Virus record (IMG/VR): IMGVR_UViG_3300005613_002492
Coordinates: 1-40,738 of that record
Direction: 5' to 3' (one strand)
DNA length: 40,738 nt
Origin: a virus
A model generated the notes under the pieces. That model was given only the letters and a program-made list of their open reading frames with translations. It had not been told where the DNA came from and did no database searches. This document shows positions 37,137 through 40,738 of the stretch, one piece after another (the stretch's first letter is position 1; each line of letters opens with the position of its first letter). Position numbers and translations under genes: made by a program.

Positions 37137-38720
37137 TTATTCGTCTATTACTTCGTAGTCAATGATTATAGGAAGCCCTACTGTAAGTAACTCACTACCA
37201 CTCCATTTCAACTCTAACCAGAAGTTATTATAACCGCTGACATCATCTAGTCTGTAAACTATCTGTCTTTTACCAGAAAAGTTAGTGCTGTTAATTGTAG
37301 TAAGTGTTTTGGTAGTTCCACCATCATCTAAGTAGATTGTAGGGATAAGTGTCATATTAGCCGCCACTGCTTGAGCTAGAGGTATTCTAATTCTAGTTAT
37401 TTTAAAATGCTGTCCTACTCTATAAAAAGGACTCCACCAGTTATTGCCGTTAGTATAATTAGTTCCTTGTTTATCTAGTCCGTGTGATACGCCAGTTGAG
37501 CCATCACCTGCCTGTGTCCAGCCTATAATCGGCACAAAGAAGCCATTAGATACATTATCGGCTACATTAACCGCAGTTACGCAAGTAGAACTGTTACCGC
37601 CTGTTGCTTTCATTACATTGAACATTCCATTTCCTAATATACGTTTTTGTAGTCCAGTTGAATAAACACAACCAGCACTCTCAGGGACTGTAGTATAGTT
37701 GCCGATTAAAACTCTATTTAAAACTCCGTCTATAGCACCCTGTAGGCAAGGTTCGCCTGTTTCCGAATAATAGATTTCTTCAAAACTATATCCACCTACA
37801 AAGCGTGAAACTCTAAAGCCCTGATTATCTATGTTGCCTGATACTACATAAAGTATACCATTAACATTTTTCATAGCTGTAATCAAAGTATCAGGGAACT
37901 CACACCATACTATCTGATTGACATTAGTAGATACAGTGTCCCAAAAAGCTATTTTAGCTCTCTTTTGTCTGGAAGCTGAGTTATCGCCTTCATAAAAAGC
38001 TATTGCTAAATCGCTACCATAACTCTCAATGCTAGTTGGCCATAAACCATAGCCAACATTTAAAGCATCATAAGTAGAACCGTTATTAGTATCACCCTCA
38101 ACACTTGTCTTAGAAGTCTGTATGTAGTGGATAGAACCTGTATTGCCGATAACATCACCGATATATAAACGACCATCTGAGTGTCTGCAAGTAGGGTGGT
38201 TTGGTATTAAAAGATTATTTTTGTAAGTAGTCGGATAAATAGTATTAGTAAGAGCAGTCAAGCTAAGCGTACCTGTCCAATAAGTACCATTCCAAAATTC
38301 ATCACTAGCACTTAATGGACCATATCTAGCTACATCTGTTGGTCCAACAAAGTACATATAATTATCATAGTAGTCCATACCCTTGCTTCCAGCTAGAGTT
38401 CCATGGTCAGACATAGCAGTTACAGTAGTCATATCAGGCGTTATGGTGTAGGCGCTGCCATTAGCGTCTTGTACGTATGTAAAGCTGGTCTTAGGATTTC
38501 CTTTAATCCAAAGTGGTGCTGATGTAATAGTAGTACCGCTAAACTTCTCACTAGCAGTTGGTCTGATTAAACCTGATGCTACAGTAGAATAAATAGTATC
38601 ATCATCATCTATTGGCTGGGCTGGGTCTATTCCTAAAGACGCTCTAAACTGACCCTCTGACCCAAAATGGGTTGTAGGGGATATTCCACCTAGTATGTTG
38701 TCTATGGTAATTCTTGGCAT
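37137..38720 (-). CDS. Beta-rich tail protein (nozzle-like), 527 aa
   Basis: Starts MPRITIDNILGGISPTTHFG, a typical N-terminus of podovirus-type tail tube/nozzle proteins. The middle has repeated beta blades with YDNYMYFVGPTDVARYGPLS, DGRLYIGDVIGNTGSIHYIQ and NVNGILYVVSGNIDNQGFRV, consistent with a beta-propeller, as known for P22 gp10-like nozzles. A C-terminal beta-sandwich (FKITRIRIPLAQAVAANMTL) ends the protein. The position among tail genes agrees. The family is inferred from pattern. Confidence 0.6.
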   Translation of the reverse strand: MPRITIDNILGGISPTTHFGSEGQFRASLGIDPAQPIDDDDTIYSTVASGLIRPTASEKFSGTTITSAPLWIKGNPKTSFTYVQDANGSAYTITPDMTTVTAMSDHGTLAGSKGMDYYDNYMYFVGPTDVARYGPLSASDEFWNGTYWTGTLSLTALTNTIYPTTYKNNLLIPNHPTCRHSDGRLYIGDVIGNTGSIHYIQTSKTSVEGDTNNGSTYDALNVGYGLWPTSIESYGSDLAIAFYEGDNSASRQKRAKIAFWDTVSTNVNQIVWCEFPDTLITAMKNVNGILYVVSGNIDNQGFRVSRFVGGYSFEEIYYSETGEPCLQGAIDGVLNRVLIGNYTTVPESAGCVYSTGLQKRILGNGMFNVMKATGGNSSTCVTAVNVADNVSNGFFVPIIGWTQAGDGSTGVSHGLDKQGTNYTNGNNWWSPFYRVGQHFKITRIRIPLAQAVAANMTLIPTIYLDDGGTTKTLTTINSTNFSGKRQIVYRLDDVSGYNNFWLELKWSGSELLTVGLPIIIDYEVIDE

Positions 38721-38737
38721 ATTAGTATTTAAACTTA

Positions 38738-39535
38738 TTAGTACTCAAATTTATCCCAGTCACATTTGAAATACTTACCCCTCATGTGATATTTGTCTGC
38801 TTTCGTTAATTGCATTTTTTTCCAATTTAATTCTTTAATTAATTTAATAAATAATTTATAAATTCTTTCATCTTCTAATATTAGCAAAAGTATTCTCTTT
38901 AACAGTCGCTGTCTTTCTTTCATATCGCCGATAACTTCAGCATTTTCTAGTTCGGTTAAGGCTAGACTGAATATTCTCTCTGGTTTTATCCACCATCTAG
39001 GTCTAAATATACCGAATAACCATTGAACTCTAAACCGATAAGCATCATCTTCCTGTAATATAAAGCATAACATCTCTTTTAATGGTCGGATTATATCACT
39101 TTCACTCTCTAAGGTAGTCATAGCTCGCCATAATTCCTTTACTGGCATAACCATTTTATCTGGTGGGATAGCATCATACTTAACCTTGTCCCAAAATTCA
39201 GTTAAACCAGTGCGTAATTTCTGCTTTATATTGGCTATAACCTGCTCGTGTGGTACTCCATTTTCCAATTCGTACCAACTGTCATTGAATATCTGATTCT
39301 TTATCTGATGTTTTAATGGGGATAGCGAACCAAATAGACTATGTCCTCTAGGATAACCAGGAAATACCTCGTCTTCTCCATCCATATGCATGACTGTAGC
39401 ACCGTCCTTGTTGGTAGTTACCTTAGCACTAACAGCATCACTGAATCGCCAGTACTTGACCATCGGCATTGTATCGGGTCTTTTGCGTAATAATTTAAAG
39501 AACTTTCTTTTTATCCATCTTTTTGTGTAATACAT
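38738..39535 (-). CDS. Conserved-looking phage protein after capsid gene, 265 aa
   Basis: ATG start (MYYTKRWIKRKFFKLLRKRP). A basic N-terminus is followed by FSDAVSAKVTTNKDGATVMH and a helical C-terminal half rich in Trp, Arg and Leu (FRVQWLFGIFRPRWWIKPER, RQRLLKRILLLILEDERIYK). No motif is recognised. The place after the major capsid gene is often held by head-completion or connector proteins. A structured RNA element separates it from the capsid gene. Confidence 0.55.
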   Translation of the reverse strand: MYYTKRWIKRKFFKLLRKRPDTMPMVKYWRFSDAVSAKVTTNKDGATVMHMDGEDEVFPGYPRGHSLFGSLSPLKHQIKNQIFNDSWYELENGVPHEQVIANIKQKLRTGLTEFWDKVKYDAIPPDKMVMPVKELWRAMTTLESESDIIRPLKEMLCFILQEDDAYRFRVQWLFGIFRPRWWIKPERIFSLALTELENAEVIGDMKERQRLLKRILLLILEDERIYKLFIKLIKELNWKKMQLTKADKYHMRGKYFKCDWDKFEY

Positions 39536-39536
39536 A

Positions 39537-39600
39537 AACTCATTTGTAAACGCTCGGCTGGGCTAAAGGCGTTTACTCTAAAGCCCAACCAAAACGAGTT
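39537..39600 (-). promoter_or_regulatory. Alternative-stem RNA element downstream of capsid gene
   Basis: Three stems: outer AACTCATTT/AAACGAGTT (39537-39545, 39592-39600), GTAAACGC/GCGTTTAC (39546-39553, 39569-39576) and GGCTGGGCT/AGCCCAACC (39556-39564, 39582-39590). The last two interleave. On the minus strand the imperfect pairs become G-U. The connecting loop is only 2 bases, too short to span the 9-bp stem, so they probably alternate rather than coexist. It fills nearly the whole gap after the capsid stop. Confidence 0.6.
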
Positions 39601-39608
39601 AATTAAAA

Positions 39609-40738
39609 CTAGTAGTTGCCAAATAGAATAGCACCTAATTTACGTCCGTATGAAGTTACTAATGCTCCATATAGATATAAACCTTGATACTTCTTAGCAA
39701 ACTGGTCTTCAGCATCAATTACACGACTCTCAGACCATTTATCAGCATAAGTGATAAAGCCTTTGTGTCCTGCAACAATGAAGTAACCATTTGAACTAGC
39801 TGTAAAGTCACCAGAACCAGTTGAATGACCAGCACGTAGTGATAGGCGTGAGCCTGCAGCAACGTGAATGTCAAAGCCACCAATTCTCATAATCTTACCA
39901 TTTGTAACTGTGCCTTTATACATCTCGGCAATTCCTGTTGGCTGAGTTTCACTAGCTTGTAAAAGCATAGTTTTAATCTCTGGTGGAATTACTAAGTATC
40001 TATCCATTTCAGGTACTTCATTCTGATTTAATTTCTCAGCAAGTAAAGTAACTTGGTCATAGATAGAAGCAGCAGATACAGCAGTAGCTAGAGCAGCTTG
40101 GATTTCCCAACCTAAACCATCTTGTGTACCAGATGCTAGGATAGCAGCGTTGCCATCACCAGTCTTAGGGAAAGTAATACCATCACCACCGTAAACACCA
40201 CGCAAAGTGTAACCTTCTTGGAAGTCACTACCAGTTGTTTCGCCATCCCACTCTGTTAGAGATGCAGATGTTGAACTTGCAACAGCAGTAATCTTATACC
40301 AAGGAGTTACAAAAGTAGCAGATGAACGCAAACGGAAGCCTTTACCTACATCAGTGGCCTCGAAACCACCAAATGCGATAGTACCATCACCTTGTTCTAC
40401 ACCAGTAGCATTACCTGCGGTAACACTTTCTGAGAACATCAATGTTACAGTACCACCAGTAGCAGTTGTAACGATAGAGGCGGCAGTTTGAACATTACCA
40501 GCAACTTTTACGTTAACACCTACCCAAGAACCAGCCTTTGCATCTACAGCCTTGTCTAAAACGTAAGCATCAACTTCTCGTTCTAATACAGCAGCTCTAT
40601 TTGTTAAAAGATTTTCAACAACATTGCCACCATAAGTAAACAAATCTTCCAATCTGTCTAGTGAGAAGTTAAAGTATTTGCGTTTTTCAACATCCAAAGT
40701 GTCTTCGTTATCTAGAATAGTTTCAGATACCATAACTG
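39609..40738 (-). CDS. Major capsid protein, main part (continues at 214-1)
   Basis: The frame from the window end down to TAG at 39609-39611 gives 374 residues from an internal Met (VSETILDN). Joined to the 71 residues at 1-214 it makes about 436. Regions seen: a helical segment (FNFSLDRLEDLFTYGGNVVE ... AVLEREVDAYVLDKAV), like the spine helix and E-loop region of HK97-fold coats; a beta-rich insertion (about 90-180 here); and a C-terminal P-domain (MDRYLVIPPEIKTMLLQASE, GGFDIHVAAGSRLSLRAG, GFITYADKWSESRVIDAEDQ). Coat-protein identity rests on this pattern, the adjacent scaffold gene and length. Confidence 0.83.
   Translation of the reverse strand, partial: VMVSETILDNEDTLDVEKRKYFNFSLDRLEDLFTYGGNVVENLLTNRAAVLEREVDAYVLDKAVDAKAGSWVGVNVKVAGNVQTAASIVTTATGGTVTLMFSESVTAGNATGVEQGDGTIAFGGFEATDVGKGFRLRSSATFVTPWYKITAVASSTSASLTEWDGETTGSDFQEGYTLRGVYGGDGITFPKTGDGNAAILASGTQDGLGWEIQAALATAVSAASIYDQVTLLAEKLNQNEVPEMDRYLVIPPEIKTMLLQASETQPTGIAEMYKGTVTNGKIMRIGGFDIHVAAGSRLSLRAGHSTGSGDFTASSNGYFIVAGHKGFITYADKWSESRVIDAEDQFAKKYQGLYLYGALVTSYGRKLGAILFGNY
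40706..40738. repeat. Terminal near-repeat, right copy
   Basis: Matches 1-33 at 31 of 33 bases; see the left copy. It encodes the junction of the capsid protein, where the two versions differ by Ile-Val against Ile-Leu and by a base just before the internal ATG. Confidence 0.85.

Noticed and set aside
39546-39590. True H-type pseudoknot after the capsid gene
   Set aside because: The loop that must span the 9-bp stem has only 2 bases; both stems at full length cannot coexist, so I call them alternatives.
1-40738. Integrated prophage or plasmid
   Set aside because: No integrase, attachment-site pair or bacterial flanking genes; the ends join within the capsid gene.
1-40738. CRISPR array
   Set aside because: No regularly spaced direct repeats of about 25-40 bases were seen; the repeats found are coding repeats in fibre genes or short hairpins.

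Overview
The window is an essentially complete genome of a tailed double-stranded DNA bacteriophage, about 40.7 kb and AT-rich. The major capsid gene runs off position 1 and re-enters, in the same frame, at position 40738. The two ends also share a 33-base near-repeat with two mismatches. The contig is therefore best read as a circular or circularly permuted map cut inside the capsid gene. I see no integrase, no rRNA or tRNA, and no DNA polymerase, helicase or primase that I recognise. The host cannot be named from sequence. Sigma70-type promoters and low GC suggest a low-GC bacterium. Most late genes lack a Shine-Dalgarno site and start after an A-rich AAATATATG-like context.

Layout. (1) Late structural block, minus strand, read from about 11.7 kb down to 1 and on from 40.7 kb down to about 30.3 kb: two micro-ORFs, small and large terminase, portal, a run of fibre or shaft-like virion proteins, an XhlA-like membrane protein, scaffold, major capsid protein, tail and connector proteins, a beta-helix tailspike, a miniature HExxH metallopeptidase, an 871-residue virion protein ending in a degenerate M23 domain, and small membrane proteins. 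A near-consensus promoter followed at once by an intrinsic terminator sits just before the portal gene. (2) Carbohydrate block, minus strand, 11.7-20.2 kb: split transketolase (one half fused to an HNH endonuclease), PglF/CapD-type dehydratase, DegT aminotransferase, N-acetyl sugar amidotransferase with its glutaminase, Gfo/Idh dehydrogenase, two glycosyltransferase-like proteins and a methyltransferase. Together these look able to build and transfer an unusual amino/amidino sugar. (3) Replication and modification block, minus, 20.2-22.5 kb: DNA methyltransferase, a hypothetical protein and a replication-initiator-like protein behind a structured, attenuator-like leader. (4) Control region, 22.9-23.8 kb: a pseudoknotted RNA candidate, a small gene bracketed by a 17-bp perfect inverted repeat, and two divergent promoters sharing the same sequence element. 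(5) Early block, plus strand, 23.8-28.3 kb: zinc-ribbon protein, SSB-like protein, membrane-anchored lysozyme-like protein, HNH enzymes and a stand-alone DnaA-domain-IV-like protein. (6) Lysis and accessory block, minus, 28.3-30.6 kb: intact M23 peptidase, a cassette of small genes with strong AAGGAGG sites and its own promoter, and micro membrane proteins.

The plus-strand genes probably act early under the divergent promoter. The minus-strand structural genes probably form one long late transcript crossing the contig ends. The sugar block most likely decorates the virion or the host surface. The strongest leads for something undescribed are the control region at 22.9-23.8 kb, the attenuated replication leader at 22.1-22.25 kb, the HNH-transketolase fusion inside a phage-borne sugar pathway, and the degenerate versus intact M23 pair.
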